Source: Sphingomonas sp. (lineage in GTDB: Bacteria; Pseudomonadota; Alphaproteobacteria; Sphingomonadales; Sphingomonadaceae). From it: DNA of 64,000 bases. A program made the position numbers and the translations under genes. Location: contig JAICSX010000007.1 in NCBI GenBank assembly GCA_025936675.1, positions 8,218-72,217 of the forward strand, read 5' to 3'. Shown piece by piece: positions 41,502 to 51,112 of this stretch. Under the pieces are notes generated by a model. It was given only the letters and a program-made list of their open reading frames with translations, searched no databases and was not told the DNA's origin. Positions within the stretch are counted from its first letter, which is position 1. The number at the start of each line of letters is the position of its first letter.

Positions 41502-42644
41502 CTAGATCGCCTTTTCGTAGATGCGGTAGCGGTGGTTGATCCGGGCCCCAGGGAGTTCGGCGATCGAGAGCATGCCCTTGTTGTCTTCGAGGATCCAGCC
41601 GAACTCGCCCATGTTGATCCCGAATTTCCCGACGCAGTCGCGGCGCGTGTACTCGATCAGCATGAAAGCGAGCATGCTCGCCATGCGCGACTGCTGCAGC
41701 TTCTTCGCGACTCCCATCAGCGGCACGCGCGCCCGTTTCACACGAGGTTTCCGCAACCGCCACAGCAATTTGATGAAATTGAACGGGAAAAGCTCGCCAT
41801 TCAAATCCTTGGTCAGCTCGTTGATGTCGGGGATGGTGAGCATGAAGGCGACCGGCTCGCCGTCGATCTCCGCGACGCGGACCAGCTCATTGTAGATGAT
41901 GGGCTTCAGCTTCTTGCCGGCATAGGCAATCTCGGCCTCGGTCAGGGGGACATAGCCCCAGTTGCTCGACCAGGCGTCGTTCAGGATGTTGAGGATGGTC
42001 CGCGCTTCCTCGTTGAACTTCGACTTGTCGACTTGTCGAATTCGGATGTGCGGATTCTTCTCGCCCATCGCGATCAGCCGATTGATCTTCGGATCGTCCC
42101 AGTGCGCGATGTCGACCTCGTAAGTCAGCAGGTCCTTGGCCTTGGCGTAGCCCGCAGATTCGATCCAGCCCTGATATTCGGGACGGTGATGACCCATCAT
42201 CGCGGTCGGGTCCTCGTCGAAGCCCTCTATCTCGAGGCCCGGCTCGTCCCAGATGGAGAGACTGATCGGCCCGAGCGATTCCTTCATCCCTTGAGCAAGA
42301 AGCCAGTTCTCCGCGGTGGCAATCAGCGCATGCGCGGCCTCTTCATCCAGCGCGTCGAGGAAACCCCAGTTGCCGATGCCGTTGCCCATATGCTCCTGGA
42401 CGAGCTCGTCGACCTGGGCGCTGATGCGTCCGACGATTTTGCCGCCGCGCTCGGCGAGCCAGAGTTGCGCCTTGCCATGCTCGAACCACGGGTTCTTGCC
42501 CGGCGTGATCAGCCCGTGGACTTCGTCCTTCAGCGGCGGCACCCAGGCGGGATCGTTCTTGTAGACTTCCCAGGCGAAGTCGACGAAGGCCTTCTTGTCC
42601 TTTTTCGTCTGGACGGGACGGATCGTTACGGGCGCGCTGCTCAT
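41502..42644 (-). CDS. GNAT-like acyltransferase-related protein
   Basis: 380 residues, cytoplasmic. The N-terminal half (I-R-P-V-Q-T-K-K-D-K-K-A-F-V-D-F, then W-V-P-P-L, G-R-I-S-A-Q-V-D) and the centre look like a remote two-domain GNAT fold. Homologues are widespread in proteobacteria and often carry misleading names. No substrate or catalytic residue can be assigned. The ATG at 42644 begins right before the conserved start of the family. Confidence 0.7.
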   Translation of the reverse strand: MSSAPVTIRPVQTKKDKKAFVDFAWEVYKNDPAWVPPLKDEVHGLITPGKNPWFEHGKAQLWLAERGGKIVGRISAQVDELVQEHMGNGIGNWGFLDALDEEAAHALIATAENWLLAQGMKESLGPISLSIWDEPGLEIEGFDEDPTAMMGHHRPEYQGWIESAGYAKAKDLLTYEVDIAHWDDPKINRLIAMGEKNPHIRIRQVDKSKFNEEARTILNILNDAWSSNWGYVPLTEAEIAYAGKKLKPIIYNELVRVAEIDGEPVAFMLTIPDINELTKDLNGELFPFNFIKLLWRLRKPRVKRARVPLMGVAKKLQQSRMASMLAFMLIEYTRRDCVGKFGINMGEFGWILEDNKGMLSIAELPGARINHRYRIYEKAI

Positions 42645-42745
42645 CGGAACAGGGCTAGCGGCTCAGCACGCCAAGCGCCAGTTAAGGTTGAGGCGCCTAA
42701 GTCCCGCCACTATCTCCTGCCACAGGACGTTCTTCCGGAAAGACC

Positions 42746-43843
42746 ATGAGCAACACCGCGACCCTCGAGCGCTCGAACGACCTTGCGTTGCCGCAGCGCG
42801 AGCCCACGCGCGCCGACGATGCGGCAATGCTCAAAGCGGCGGCGGGCCTGACGCGCGACCTGAACGCGCCGAATTCCGCGATCTACTGGGCGGACATGCT
42901 GGGCTCGGCGCTGCTCGGCTATGCAGCGCTATCCGCAGCCATGTTCGTGCATCCGGCGTGGCTCGCGGTTGGGATCGGCCTCGTTGCCATACTCGCTCTC
43001 TACCGCGCCGGCTCCTTCATCCACGAGCTCACTCACATCAAGAAGGGCGCGGTGAAAGGCTTCCGCTTCACCTGGAACCTGCTCGTTGGTGTTCCGCTTC
43101 TGGTGCCGAGCTTCATGTACGAAGGGGTGCACAACCAGCACCACGCCAAGCGCTATTATGGGACGATCGACGACCCCGAATATCTGCCGCTCGCGCTGAT
43201 GCACCCATGGACTCTGCCGGTGTTCCTGATCGCCGCCGCGCTGGCGCCGATCGGGATGCTGATCCGCTTTGGAATCCTGGCGCCGCTGTCGCTGCTCTCG
43301 CCAAGGCTGCGCTCGGCTGTGGTCGGCCGCTATTCGGGTCTGCAGATCAACCCGAGATTCGTCCGGCCCAAGCCCGAAGGCGAGTTCGCGCGCGATTGGG
43401 CATGGCAGGAGGCGGCGGCGAGCGTCTGGGCGATCGCGCTGCTCGTCATGGTGGCGGCAGGCATCATACCGATACGCGATTTCCTGATTTTCCTCGGCGT
43501 CTCGTCAGGCGTCATGTTTCTCAACCAGATCCGCACTTTGGTCGCGCATCTGTGGGAGAATGACGGCGAGCCGATGAGCGTCACCGCGCAGTTTCTCGAC
43601 AGTGTCAACGTCCCGCCGCCAGCGACTCTGCCCGCGCTGTGGGCGCCGGTGGGCCTCCGCTACCATGCGCTTCACCACCTGCTGCCCGGCGTCCCCTATC
43701 ACAACCTTGGCGAGGCTCACCAGCGGCTGTGCAAGGAACTGGACGTGGCGTCGGTCTACCATGAGTCGACCCACCGGCATCTCTCGGCGCTCGTTGCCAG
43801 GCTCGCGTCGCAAACCTTGACGAACCGGCGCAAATCCGCTTGA
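42746..43843 (+). CDS. Membrane fatty acid desaturase
   Basis: 365 residues with four or more membrane helices. Three histidine boxes that hold the di-iron centre are visible: H-E-L-T-H (about residue 93), H-N-Q-H-H (about 128) and H-A-L-H-H (about 306). The R-Y-H-A-L-H-H-L-L-P-G-V-P-Y-H-N-L segment is typical of acyl-lipid desaturases. Chain-length and position specificity are unknown. GGAAAG precedes the ATG. It ends 103 bp before rplQ. Confidence 0.88.
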   Translation: MSNTATLERSNDLALPQREPTRADDAAMLKAAAGLTRDLNAPNSAIYWADMLGSALLGYAALSAAMFVHPAWLAVGIGLVAILALYRAGSFIHELTHIKKGAVKGFRFTWNLLVGVPLLVPSFMYEGVHNQHHAKRYYGTIDDPEYLPLALMHPWTLPVFLIAAALAPIGMLIRFGILAPLSLLSPRLRSAVVGRYSGLQINPRFVRPKPEGEFARDWAWQEAAASVWAIALLVMVAAGIIPIRDFLIFLGVSSGVMFLNQIRTLVAHLWENDGEPMSVTAQFLDSVNVPPPATLPALWAPVGLRYHALHHLLPGVPYHNLGEAHQRLCKELDVASVYHESTHRHLSALVARLASQTLTNRRKSA

Positions 43844-43946
43844 GCGCGGCGCTCACCTCCAAGTGATGGGATAAGAAGCGGCTCCCGAAGTCCGCCTGGC
43901 CGGGGATACCTGATACGGTCCCCTGACGAACGAAAGGAAATGACCG

Positions 43947-44366
43947 ATGCGCCATCGTGTTGGCGGCCGTAAGCTTCAGCGCACCTCGAGCCACCGCGCG
44001 GCCCTGTTTCGCAACATGGCTGCCGCGCTCATTAAGCACGAGCAGATCCTCACCACGACTGCGAAGGCGAAGGAGCTTCGTCCCTATGTCGAGAAGCTGG
44101 TGACCCTCGCCAAGCGCGGCGGGCTTTCGAACCGCCGTCTGGCGCAGTCGCGGCTGATGGACGACGCGCAGCTCGCCAAGCTGTTCGACGTCCTTGGGCC
44201 GCGCTACGCCAATCGCGACGGCGGCTACACGCGGGTGATCAAGGCGGGCATCCGCAGCTCTGACGCCGCGGCCATCGCCGTCATCGAATTCGTCGACCGC
44301 GACGTTAGCGCCAAGGGCCAGGACTCAGGTCCGGTCGTGAGCGAGGAAGAGTTCGAAGCAGCCTGA
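43947..44366 (+). CDS. rplQ: 50S ribosomal protein L17
   Basis: 139 residues. The opening [17 protein letters not shown] is diagnostic for L17, followed by [12 protein letters not shown] and G-x-Y-T-R-V. A 25-residue acidic C-terminal extension follows the core. AAAGGAAA precedes the ATG. In most bacteria rplQ follows rpoA; here the upstream gene is a desaturase and no rpoA is present in the window. A terminator follows. Confidence 0.97.
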   Translation: MRHRVGGRKLQRTSSHRAALFRNMAAALIKHEQILTTTAKAKELRPYVEKLVTLAKRGGLSNRRLAQSRLMDDAQLAKLFDVLGPRYANRDGGYTRVIKAGIRSSDAAAIAVIEFVDRDVSAKGQDSGPVVSEEEFEAA

Positions 44367-44397
44367 CGGTTCGTCGAACATCTCCTTGAGAAGCGAG

Positions 44398-44428
44398 AGG
44401 CGCCGCTGCTACGCAGCAGGCGCCTTTT
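44398..44428 (+). terminator. Rho-independent terminator after rplQ
   Basis: AGGCGCC (44398-44404) pairs with GGCGCCT (44419-44425), extended by GCTGC/GCAGC with one bulged A, followed by TTTTG, 31 bases after the rplQ stop. Confidence 0.85.
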
Positions 44429-44450
44429 GTTTACCCGGGGGAGGGAGTTC

Positions 44451-46592
44451 ATGCGTCGTGTCCTGGCTGTTGCCCTGCTTTCAAGCATCATACTGATGAC
44501 AGGGCCCGCATCCGCGGCCGGGCAGGCTGCACAGACCGCACCTGCAATCGTCTATCCGCAAGCCCGGACGGTCGACGTTGTCGAAGATCATTTCGGCGTA
44601 AAGGTCGCCGACCCTTACCGCTGGCTCGAGAACGACGTCCGCAACGATGCAGAGGTCGCGAACTGGGTCACCGCGGAGAACAAGGTCACCGACGCTTTCC
44701 TCCAGACCCTTCCGCTTCGCGACTGGTTCAAGCAGCGGATGACAGCACTCTACGATTACGAGCGCTACGGCCTGCCGGCGAAGAAGGGCGGCCGCTATTT
44801 TTACCAGCACAACGCCGGCCTTCAGAACCAATCGCCTTTATATGTCCGCGATGGCCTCAATGGTGATCCGCGGCTGCTGATCGACGCGAATACATGGTCG
44901 AAGGACGGCGCGACTGCGCTCGCCGAATGGACGCCAAGCGACGACGGCAAATTGCTGGCCTATGCAATCCAGGACGGGGGCACCGATTGGCGCACGGTCA
45001 AGGTCATGGACGTCGCGACGGGCAAGATCCTCACCGACGAGCTGAAGTGGCTCAAATATGGTGGGAACGTCAGCTGGGCGAAGGACGGCAGTGGCTTCTA
45101 TTATTCGCGCTATCCGGCGCCGGTCGCGAAGGCGACATTCCAGAACGCGACGCTGAACCACAAGGTCTATTTCCACAAGCTCGGCACGAACCAGGCCGCC
45201 GACCGGCTGGTCTATTCAACGCCTGCTAATCCCAAGCTCAGCCATTATGCTCAGGTCAGCGACGACGGGCATTGGCTCGTCATATCGACCAACCTCGCCG
45301 GCGACGAGAATGATGTCCATGTCGTCGATCTGAAACGGCCCGGCGCTAAGCCAATCGCGCTGTTCACCGGTCTCAAGAACCAATGGAATTACGTGGGCAA
45401 CGAGGGCAGCCGCTTCTTCTTCGCAACCGACAAGGATGCGCCCATGAAGCGTGTCGTCGCGGTGGACGCAATCAGGCGGATTGCACCCGCGACCGTGATC
45501 CCGGCAGCTAAGTCCGCGCTCGACAATGTCAGCCTAATCGGCGGCAAGCTGATCGCCAGCTATCTCGTCGACGCTAAAAGCGAGGTGCAGGTCTACGACA
45601 CTGACGGCAAGCAGCTGTCGACGATCGCGCTTCCAGGCCTGGGCACGGTTTCCGGCTTCAATGGCAAAGATAGTGACCCGGAGACCTTCTTCGCCTTCAC
45701 CAGCTTCAACCGCCCAACCACCATCTACCGCTACGATGCTTCCACGGGTCAGGCGACCGAGTGGGCTGCGCCGAAGCTGACCTTCGACCCGAACTCGATC
45801 AGCGTCGAGCAGCGCTTCTATACGTCGAAGGACGGCACCCGAGTTCCGCTGTTGATCGTGCGGAAGAAGGGGACCACTGGCCCTGCTCCAACGATGCTCT
45901 ACGGCTATGGTGGGTTCAACATTCCGATCACGCCGAGCTTCAGCCCGGCGGATGTCGCCTGGATCGAGCGCGGCGGGACCTTCGTCGTCGCGAACATCCG
46001 CGGCGGCTCCGAATATGGAAATGCCTGGCATGACGCCGGACGGCTCAGCCACAAGCAGAACGTGTTCGACGATTTCATCGCCGCAGCCGAATATCTGAAG
46101 GCGAATGGAATCTCGACGCCGCATGGCCTGTCGGCGATCGGCCGCTCGAACGGTGGTCTTTTGATTGGCGCGGTCACCAACCAACGACCCGACCTGTTCG
46201 ACGCTGTCAGCCCCGGCGTGGGCGTGATGGACATGCTGCGCTTCGATCAGTTCACTGCCGGGCGCTATTGGGTGGACGATTACGGCCATCCCGACAAGGA
46301 AGCCGATTTCAAGACGCTGTTGGCTTATTCTCCCTATCACAACATAAATGGCGGTAAGGTCTATCCGCCGCTGATCGCGGTGACTGCAGATACCGACGAC
46401 CGCGTCGTCCCCGGCCACAGCTTCAAATATGTCGCCAAGCTTCAGAACACGGCTGACGTCGGAACGGCGCCGCACCTCATCCGGATCGACACGCGGTCGG
46501 GCCATGGAAGCGGAAAGCCGATCACCAAGATCATCGACGAATATTCGGACGTCTACGCTTTCCTCGGCCACTTCACCGGCCTGGATCGCTAA
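44451..46592 (+). CDS. Exported prolyl oligopeptidase family serine peptidase (S9A)
   Basis: 713 residues. A Sec signal peptide covers about 1-21. A seven-bladed propeller domain (about 75-430) gates the C-terminal alpha/beta-hydrolase domain. Catalytic Ser lies in G-R-S-N-G-G-L-L (family usually G-G-S-N-G-G), Asp in D-T-D-D-R-V-V-P and His in S-G-H-G-S-G-K. The preceding Y-G-Y-G-G-F-N motif is typical. It cleaves after Pro in short peptides, presumably in the periplasm. GGAGGGAG precedes the ATG at 44451; the open frame starts at a TTG 24 bases earlier. Confidence 0.93.
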   Translation: MRRVLAVALLSSIILMTGPASAAGQAAQTAPAIVYPQARTVDVVEDHFGVKVADPYRWLENDVRNDAEVANWVTAENKVTDAFLQTLPLRDWFKQRMTALYDYERYGLPAKKGGRYFYQHNAGLQNQSPLYVRDGLNGDPRLLIDANTWSKDGATALAEWTPSDDGKLLAYAIQDGGTDWRTVKVMDVATGKILTDELKWLKYGGNVSWAKDGSGFYYSRYPAPVAKATFQNATLNHKVYFHKLGTNQAADRLVYSTPANPKLSHYAQVSDDGHWLVISTNLAGDENDVHVVDLKRPGAKPIALFTGLKNQWNYVGNEGSRFFFATDKDAPMKRVVAVDAIRRIAPATVIPAAKSALDNVSLIGGKLIASYLVDAKSEVQVYDTDGKQLSTIALPGLGTVSGFNGKDSDPETFFAFTSFNRPTTIYRYDASTGQATEWAAPKLTFDPNSISVEQRFYTSKDGTRVPLLIVRKKGTTGPAPTMLYGYGGFNIPITPSFSPADVAWIERGGTFVVANIRGGSEYGNAWHDAGRLSHKQNVFDDFIAAAEYLKANGISTPHGLSAIGRSNGGLLIGAVTNQRPDLFDAVSPGVGVMDMLRFDQFTAGRYWVDDYGHPDKEADFKTLLAYSPYHNINGGKVYPPLIAVTADTDDRVVPGHSFKYVAKLQNTADVGTAPHLIRIDTRSGHGSGKPITKIIDEYSDVYAFLGHFTGLDR

Positions 46593-46670
46593 CGCGCAAC
46601 TAACCTCGATGAATCGTGGGGCCAGCGGATAAGTGGTAAAATGGCGACTCGCCATCGGGGGGTGGCGGCG

Positions 46671-46868
46671 ATGCATTACTACCGCCTTTATTTCATGGAC
46701 GGCTTCAGCGGTCACATCGACCATTTCCGCGAGTTCGAAGCCGCGGATGACGATGCTGCTTTGGTGATTGCCGAGGAATGGCGCGAAGACCGCCCGATGG
46801 AGCTGTGGAACCGCGAGCGCAAACTGAAGCATTGGGACGGCGCGTCGCAGCGCGATCAATCAAGCTGA
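46671..46868 (+). CDS. Hypothetical small protein
   Basis: 65 residues from the ATG at 46671, preceded by GGGGGGTGG; an in-frame ATG at 46641 would add ten residues. Composition is acidic with many aromatic residues (Y-Y-R-L-Y-F-M-D-G-F-S-G-H-I, then F-E-A-A-D-D-D-A-A, then M-E-L-W-N-R-E-R-K-L-K). No family name known to me; the regular alternation suggests a small folded alpha/beta protein. Confidence 0.6.
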   Translation: MHYYRLYFMDGFSGHIDHFREFEAADDDAALVIAEEWREDRPMELWNRERKLKHWDGASQRDQSS

Positions 46869-46988
46869 ACGACAGCAAACGATTGGTTCAGAGCCGGTGC
46901 AACCGCGTAACGATAGGGCGCGAAATCGACCGTCGTGCGTTTCCTGCCGACGGGCTGGGAACGAGAGAGTACTGAGGGAGACATGGCC

Positions 46989-47462
46989 ATGAAGGCGATC
47001 ACGACCTTACTCGCGGGCGGCGCAGCCATTGCGGCGTTTGCGTCTGCGGCGCCGGCTTCGGCGCAATATTATCCGGGTTACGGAAATCCGTACGGCAGCC
47101 CGTACGGCGGCTACGGCTACGGTGCGAACAGCCAGGCAATCGTCAACCAGTGCGCCGCCGCGGTCCAGCAGCGCCTCGGCGGTTATGGCGGCTATGGCTA
47201 CGGGGGCGGGCGCGTGCTGGGGATCAGCTCGGTGAGCCCGCGTGACGATGGCGGCATTGCGGTTCGCGGTGTGGCGACGAGCGGCCGTTACGGCGGCTAT
47301 GCATATGGTCAGCAGGCGCCCGATCTGACTTGGCGCTGCCGCACTGACTTCCGCGGATATATCCGCGAAGTCACTGTCAATCGCGCTGCGCCGTCCTACG
47401 GCTACGGCAACTACACGCCGTGGAACTATGATTATTCGCAGTACGGCTATCGCCGTTACTAG
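46989..47462 (+). CDS. Secreted Gly/Tyr-rich protein
   Basis: 157 residues with a Sec signal peptide ending A-S-A at about residue 21. The mature part has Gly/Tyr-rich repeats (G-Y-G-x-P-Y-G) around a core with [12 protein letters not shown] and [12 protein letters not shown], whose two Cys may pair. Similar exported proteins are common in sphingomonads. I prefer the ATG at 46989 (AGGGAG eight bases upstream) to the one at 46983. Function unknown. Confidence 0.68.
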   Translation: MKAITTLLAGGAAIAAFASAAPASAQYYPGYGNPYGSPYGGYGYGANSQAIVNQCAAAVQQRLGGYGGYGYGGGRVLGISSVSPRDDGGIAVRGVATSGRYGGYAYGQQAPDLTWRCRTDFRGYIREVTVNRAAPSYGYGNYTPWNYDYSQYGYRRY

Positions 47463-47487
47463 ACGGCTCTAGCTTAAGCGGAACGAG

Positions 47488-47517
47488 ATGCGCCGGGCTC
47501 GAAAGGGTCCGGCGCAT
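47488..47517. terminator. Stem-loop between Gly/Tyr-rich gene and guaA
   Basis: A perfect 9-bp stem (47488-47496 with 47509-47517, ATGCGCCGG / CCGGCGCAT) with a 12-base loop, 26 bases after the upstream stop and 35 bases before guaA. No T-run follows, so termination is uncertain. Confidence 0.45.
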
Positions 47518-47551
47518 TGCGTTCGAGCGTCCGCATCCCTATCCGCCCGCC

Positions 47552-49111
47552 ATGACGGTCCAGCCCACTGAATCGATCCTCATCGTCGACTTCGGAAGCC
47601 AGGTGACGCAGCTAATCGCCCGGCGGATCCGCGAGGCAGGCGTCTATTCCGAGATTGCCCCGTTCAATACTGCCGAAGAGGCGTTCCACCGGCTTCAGCC
47701 GAAGGGCGTGGTCTTTTCGGGGGGGCCAGCCTCGGTGACCGAAGCGGAAAGCCCGCGCGCGCCGCAGCTATTGTTCGACAGCGGCGTTCCGCTGCTGGCC
47801 ATTTGCTACGGTCAACAGACGCTGCACCAGCAGCTCGGCGGCAGGGTCGTCGGCTCGGACCAACGCGAGTTTGGCCGTGCCTTCGTCGAGATCGTCGCTC
47901 CCAGTGCGTTGTTTGATGGGCTCTGGGAGGTCGGCGAGAAGCACCAGGTGTGGATGAGCCACGGCGATCGCGTCGAGACGCTCGCGCCAGGATTCGAAGT
48001 CGTCGCTCGCTCGGAGGGCGCGCCGTTCGCGATCGCTACGAACGAGACCGAGAAGCGCTATAGCCTGATGTTCCACCCCGAGGTCGTGCACACGCCGGAC
48101 GGCGGAAGGCTCCTCGCCAACTTCGTCCGGCACGTCTGCGGCTGCGCGGGCGATTGGACGATGGCCAGTTTTCGCGATGCCAAGATCGCCGACATCCGCG
48201 AACAGGTCGGCAAAGGCCGCGTGATCTGCGGGCTTTCCGGCGGCGTCGACAGCGCCGTCGCCGCTGTGCTGATCCACGAAGCGATCGGCGACCAGCTCAC
48301 CTGCGTCTTCGTCGACCACGGCCTCATGCGGCTGGGCGAGGCCGAGCAAGTCGTTTCGCTGTTCCGCAACAGCTACAACATCCCGTTGGTGCACGTGGAT
48401 GCGAGCGCCGACTTCCTCGGCGGACTCGAAGGCGTGACCGACCCGGAAAAGAAGCGGAAGTTCATCGGCGCCGAGTTCATCAACGTGTTCGAGGCCGAGG
48501 CGAAAAAGCTCGGCGGCGCCGATTTCCTCGCTCAGGGCACGCTCTATCCGGACGTGATCGAGAGCGTGAGCTTCACCGGCGGGCCGTCGGTTACGATCAA
48601 GAGCCACCACAATGTCGGCGGCCTTCCCGAGCGGATGAACATGAAGCTCGTCGAGCCCTTGCGCGAATTGTTCAAGGACGAGGTTCGCGAGCTGGGGCGC
48701 GAGCTAGGGCTGCCCGATGCGTTCGTCCAACGGCACCCGTTCCCCGGCCCCGGTCTCGCAATCCGCGTACCTGGCGAAGTCACGCGCGAGAAGTGCGACA
48801 TCCTCAGGAAAGCGGACGCCGTCTATCTCGAGGAGATTCGCAACGCCGGCCTCTACGATGCGATCTGGCAGGCGTTCGCCGTACTTCTTCCGGTGCGGAC
48901 CGTGGGCGTTATGGGTGATTATCGTACCTACGATTTTGTCTGCGGACTGCGCGCGGTGACCTCGCTCGATGGCATGACGGCGGACATCTACCCGTTCGAT
49001 GCGGCCTTCCTGAGCCGCGTCGCGACCCGCATCGTCAATGAGGTCCAGGGCATCAACCGCGTGGTGTACGATTACACGTCCAAGCCGCCGGGGACGATCG
49101 AGTGGGAATGA
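47552..49111 (+). CDS. guaA: GMP synthase (glutamine-hydrolysing)
   Basis: 519 residues. GuaA converts XMP to GMP. The glutaminase domain (1-200) has [13 protein letters not shown] and the nucleophile Cys in I-C-Y-G-Q-Q, with F-H-P-E-V completing the triad. The ATP-pyrophosphatase domain has L-S-G-G-V-D-S-A-V near 230, and the C-terminal dimerisation part ends K-P-P-G-T-I-E-W-E, as in most GuaA. A VOC gene begins one base after its stop. Confidence 0.97.
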   Translation: MTVQPTESILIVDFGSQVTQLIARRIREAGVYSEIAPFNTAEEAFHRLQPKGVVFSGGPASVTEAESPRAPQLLFDSGVPLLAICYGQQTLHQQLGGRVVGSDQREFGRAFVEIVAPSALFDGLWEVGEKHQVWMSHGDRVETLAPGFEVVARSEGAPFAIATNETEKRYSLMFHPEVVHTPDGGRLLANFVRHVCGCAGDWTMASFRDAKIADIREQVGKGRVICGLSGGVDSAVAAVLIHEAIGDQLTCVFVDHGLMRLGEAEQVVSLFRNSYNIPLVHVDASADFLGGLEGVTDPEKKRKFIGAEFINVFEAEAKKLGGADFLAQGTLYPDVIESVSFTGGPSVTIKSHHNVGGLPERMNMKLVEPLRELFKDEVRELGRELGLPDAFVQRHPFPGPGLAIRVPGEVTREKCDILRKADAVYLEEIRNAGLYDAIWQAFAVLLPVRTVGVMGDYRTYDFVCGLRAVTSLDGMTADIYPFDAAFLSRVATRIVNEVQGINRVVYDYTSKPPGTIEWE

Positions 49112-49112
49112 A

Positions 49113-49496
49113 ATGAGCCATCGTTCGCGGATCAACGGCATTCTGATCGACTGCAACGTCGGCGACATCAACGGAGCTGCGCGCTTCTGGGCGGAGGCGC
49201 TCGGACGCCCAATCGACCGCGACCATCCAGGAACGCGCGGCGATTATGTCATGCTGGAAACGCCACCGGATGAGATCAGCGTTCAAATCCAGCGCGTAGA
49301 TCATGAAAGCCGGGTCCACATCGACATCGAGACCGACGATATCGAGAAAGAAGTCCAGCGTCTCGAAGGTGCCGGCGCTGTCGTTGACACTCGGATGGAG
49401 CGCTGGGTCGTCATGCGCGCTCCGTCTGGGCAGCGATTCTGCATCGTCCGTGTGCAGCGCCCCGGCTGGCCCAAAGGCGCGACGACTTGGGAATGA
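49113..49496 (+). CDS. VOC superfamily (glyoxalase-like) protein
   Basis: 127 residues. One beta-alpha-beta-beta-beta module pair: I-D-C-N-V-G-D-I-N-G-A-A-R-F-W-A-E-A-L-G-R near the start, V-H-I-D-I-E-T-D-D-I in the middle, and M-R-A-P-S-G-Q-R-F-C-I-V at the end. This fits the glyoxalase/bleomycin-resistance fold (Glyoxalase_6 type). The metal site is incomplete on inspection, so activity is unknown. One base after guaA; the stop overlaps the M28 gene (ATGA). Confidence 0.82.
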   Translation: MSHRSRINGILIDCNVGDINGAARFWAEALGRPIDRDHPGTRGDYVMLETPPDEISVQIQRVDHESRVHIDIETDDIEKEVQRLEGAGAVVDTRMERWVVMRAPSGQRFCIVRVQRPGWPKGATTWE

Positions 49497-51001
49497 AATT
49501 GCCAAGAATTTTCGCCGCAGCATTTTCCGCGCTGCTTTTGACTGCGGCCGTTCCAGCCAAGCTCGATCCGGACACCGCCGTCTGGTGGGCGACGACCGCG
49601 CAGCTATCGAACAACGCGATGGAGGGGCGCGACACCGGTTCGCCAGCCTATCTTCGGGCGGCGAAGCTTGTCGCGTCAAACTTCAAGGCGGCAGGACTCA
49701 TGCCCGCGGGCGAGAACGGCGGATGGTTCCAGAACGTGCCGATGCACGAAATCCGCGTCACGCGGGCGAGCATCAGCGCCGGCAATCAGCCGCTGACCTT
49801 CCTTCACGATCTGACGGTTTCGCCTAGCGAAGGCATGCCGGCGCGCGTGGACTCGCCCCTCGCTTACGGTGGTTACTGCGGCGGCAACGCGCTCGGCGAC
49901 GTGCGCGGCAAGATCGTCATCTGCCATGGCACGCACAAACCGGGATTGCCCAGCGCAGGTGAACGAGAGGAGGCCGTCCGCGCGGCCGGCGCCGCCGGCA
50001 TCCTGACCATCGCCGATCCCGGATTCACGGTCGAGCCGCCGCGCTGGCCCTATGCCTATGCGCGAACCGTCACGCTAGCGAGCGATCCGCGCAAGCCGGC
50101 CGCGTTCCTGAGGATGACGCTGAATGGGGTGTCACTCGGCAAGCTGCTGGGCGGCACCGGAAAGAGCGCGTCGGCGCTGATCGCCGCAGGAAGCGAAGGA
50201 AAGGCGCTGCCGAGCTTCGCAATTCCCAACCGCTTGCTGGCGACCTTCACGATTGTCGCGCGCGAGATCAGCTCGCCCAACGTGCTCGCCTGGATGCCGG
50301 GAAGCGATCCGAAGTTTGCCGGTCAGGCAATCGTGCTTTCGGCCCATCTCGACGGCTACGGCTATGGCGAGCCGGTGAATGGCGACCGCATCTACAATGG
50401 CACGCTTGATGACGCGGCCTATGTCGCGCTTCTGATCCGGCTTGCCGAACGCCAGCACGGTCATCCATATCGCCGTCCCATCCTGTTCGCTGCATGGACC
50501 GGCGAGGAGAAGGGCCTGCTCGGCTCCCGATGGTTCATCGCTCACCCGACCGTGCCGAAGGCGCGGATGGCCGCCAACATCAATCTCGACCAGTTGCGCC
50601 CGATCTTTCCGCTCGAGCTTCTGACCGTGCACGCGCTCGACGACACGACCCTCGGAGACGATGTCCGCGTAGTCGCGGCGAGCCTTGGCATCGAGGTCCA
50701 GAAGGACCCGGAGCCGGAGCGCAACCTGCTTCAACGATCCGATCAGTGGAACTTCATGCGCGCCGGGATCCCGGCGACCGCCTTCGTATTCGGCTATCGA
50801 CCGGGTTCACGAAGCGAGCAGATCTACCGGCAATGGTACCGCACCGGCTATCACAAGCCGCAGGACGATTTGAAGCAGCCGATGAACTGGAAGGCTGCAG
50901 GTGACTTCAACCGCTTTTTCTACAAGCTCGTCGAGCGCGTCGCCAACGAGCCGAATGCGCCATCGTGGAAGGCTGGAAGCAAGCTGCGGCCAGCGTGCTG
51001 A
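49493..51001 (+). CDS. Exported M28 family metallopeptidase with PA domain
   Basis: 502 residues. A Sec signal peptide covers about 1-22. An inserted PA-type domain (about 115-235, with G-K-I-V-I-C-H-G) interrupts the peptidase. The co-catalytic zinc site is visible: S-A-H-L-D (His, Asp), N-G-T-L-D-D-A-A (bridging Asp), W-T-G-E-E-K-G-L-L-G-S (catalytic Glu pair) and N-L-D later. It is a likely periplasmic aminopeptidase. I chose the ATG overlapping the VOC stop; the frame starts at a TTG two codons earlier. Confidence 0.9.
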   Translation: MKLPRIFAAAFSALLLTAAVPAKLDPDTAVWWATTAQLSNNAMEGRDTGSPAYLRAAKLVASNFKAAGLMPAGENGGWFQNVPMHEIRVTRASISAGNQPLTFLHDLTVSPSEGMPARVDSPLAYGGYCGGNALGDVRGKIVICHGTHKPGLPSAGEREEAVRAAGAAGILTIADPGFTVEPPRWPYAYARTVTLASDPRKPAAFLRMTLNGVSLGKLLGGTGKSASALIAAGSEGKALPSFAIPNRLLATFTIVAREISSPNVLAWMPGSDPKFAGQAIVLSAHLDGYGYGEPVNGDRIYNGTLDDAAYVALLIRLAERQHGHPYRRPILFAAWTGEEKGLLGSRWFIAHPTVPKARMAANINLDQLRPIFPLELLTVHALDDTTLGDDVRVVAASLGIEVQKDPEPERNLLQRSDQWNFMRAGIPATAFVFGYRPGSRSEQIYRQWYRTGYHKPQDDLKQPMNWKAAGDFNRFFYKLVERVANEPNAPSWKAGSKLRPAC

Positions 51002-51112
51002 GCAGGATTTCTACCGTTTAACAGCAACTTGACGTTAACCGGAGGATTGACTCGGACGCGGTGGTTCGCTGTTCCTCAGGAAAGCAGCAATCGATCGGGG
51101 ACTTCGTCGGCG

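Noticed and set aside
41490..42749. Plus-strand open frame of 419 codons opposite the GNAT-like gene
   Set aside because: The minus-strand protein has natural composition and a conserved N-terminus, while this frame is Arg/Leu/Asp-rich with no motif.
45534..46859. Minus-strand open frame of 441 codons opposite the S9 peptidase
   Set aside because: Antisense to a clear prolyl oligopeptidase; no family features.
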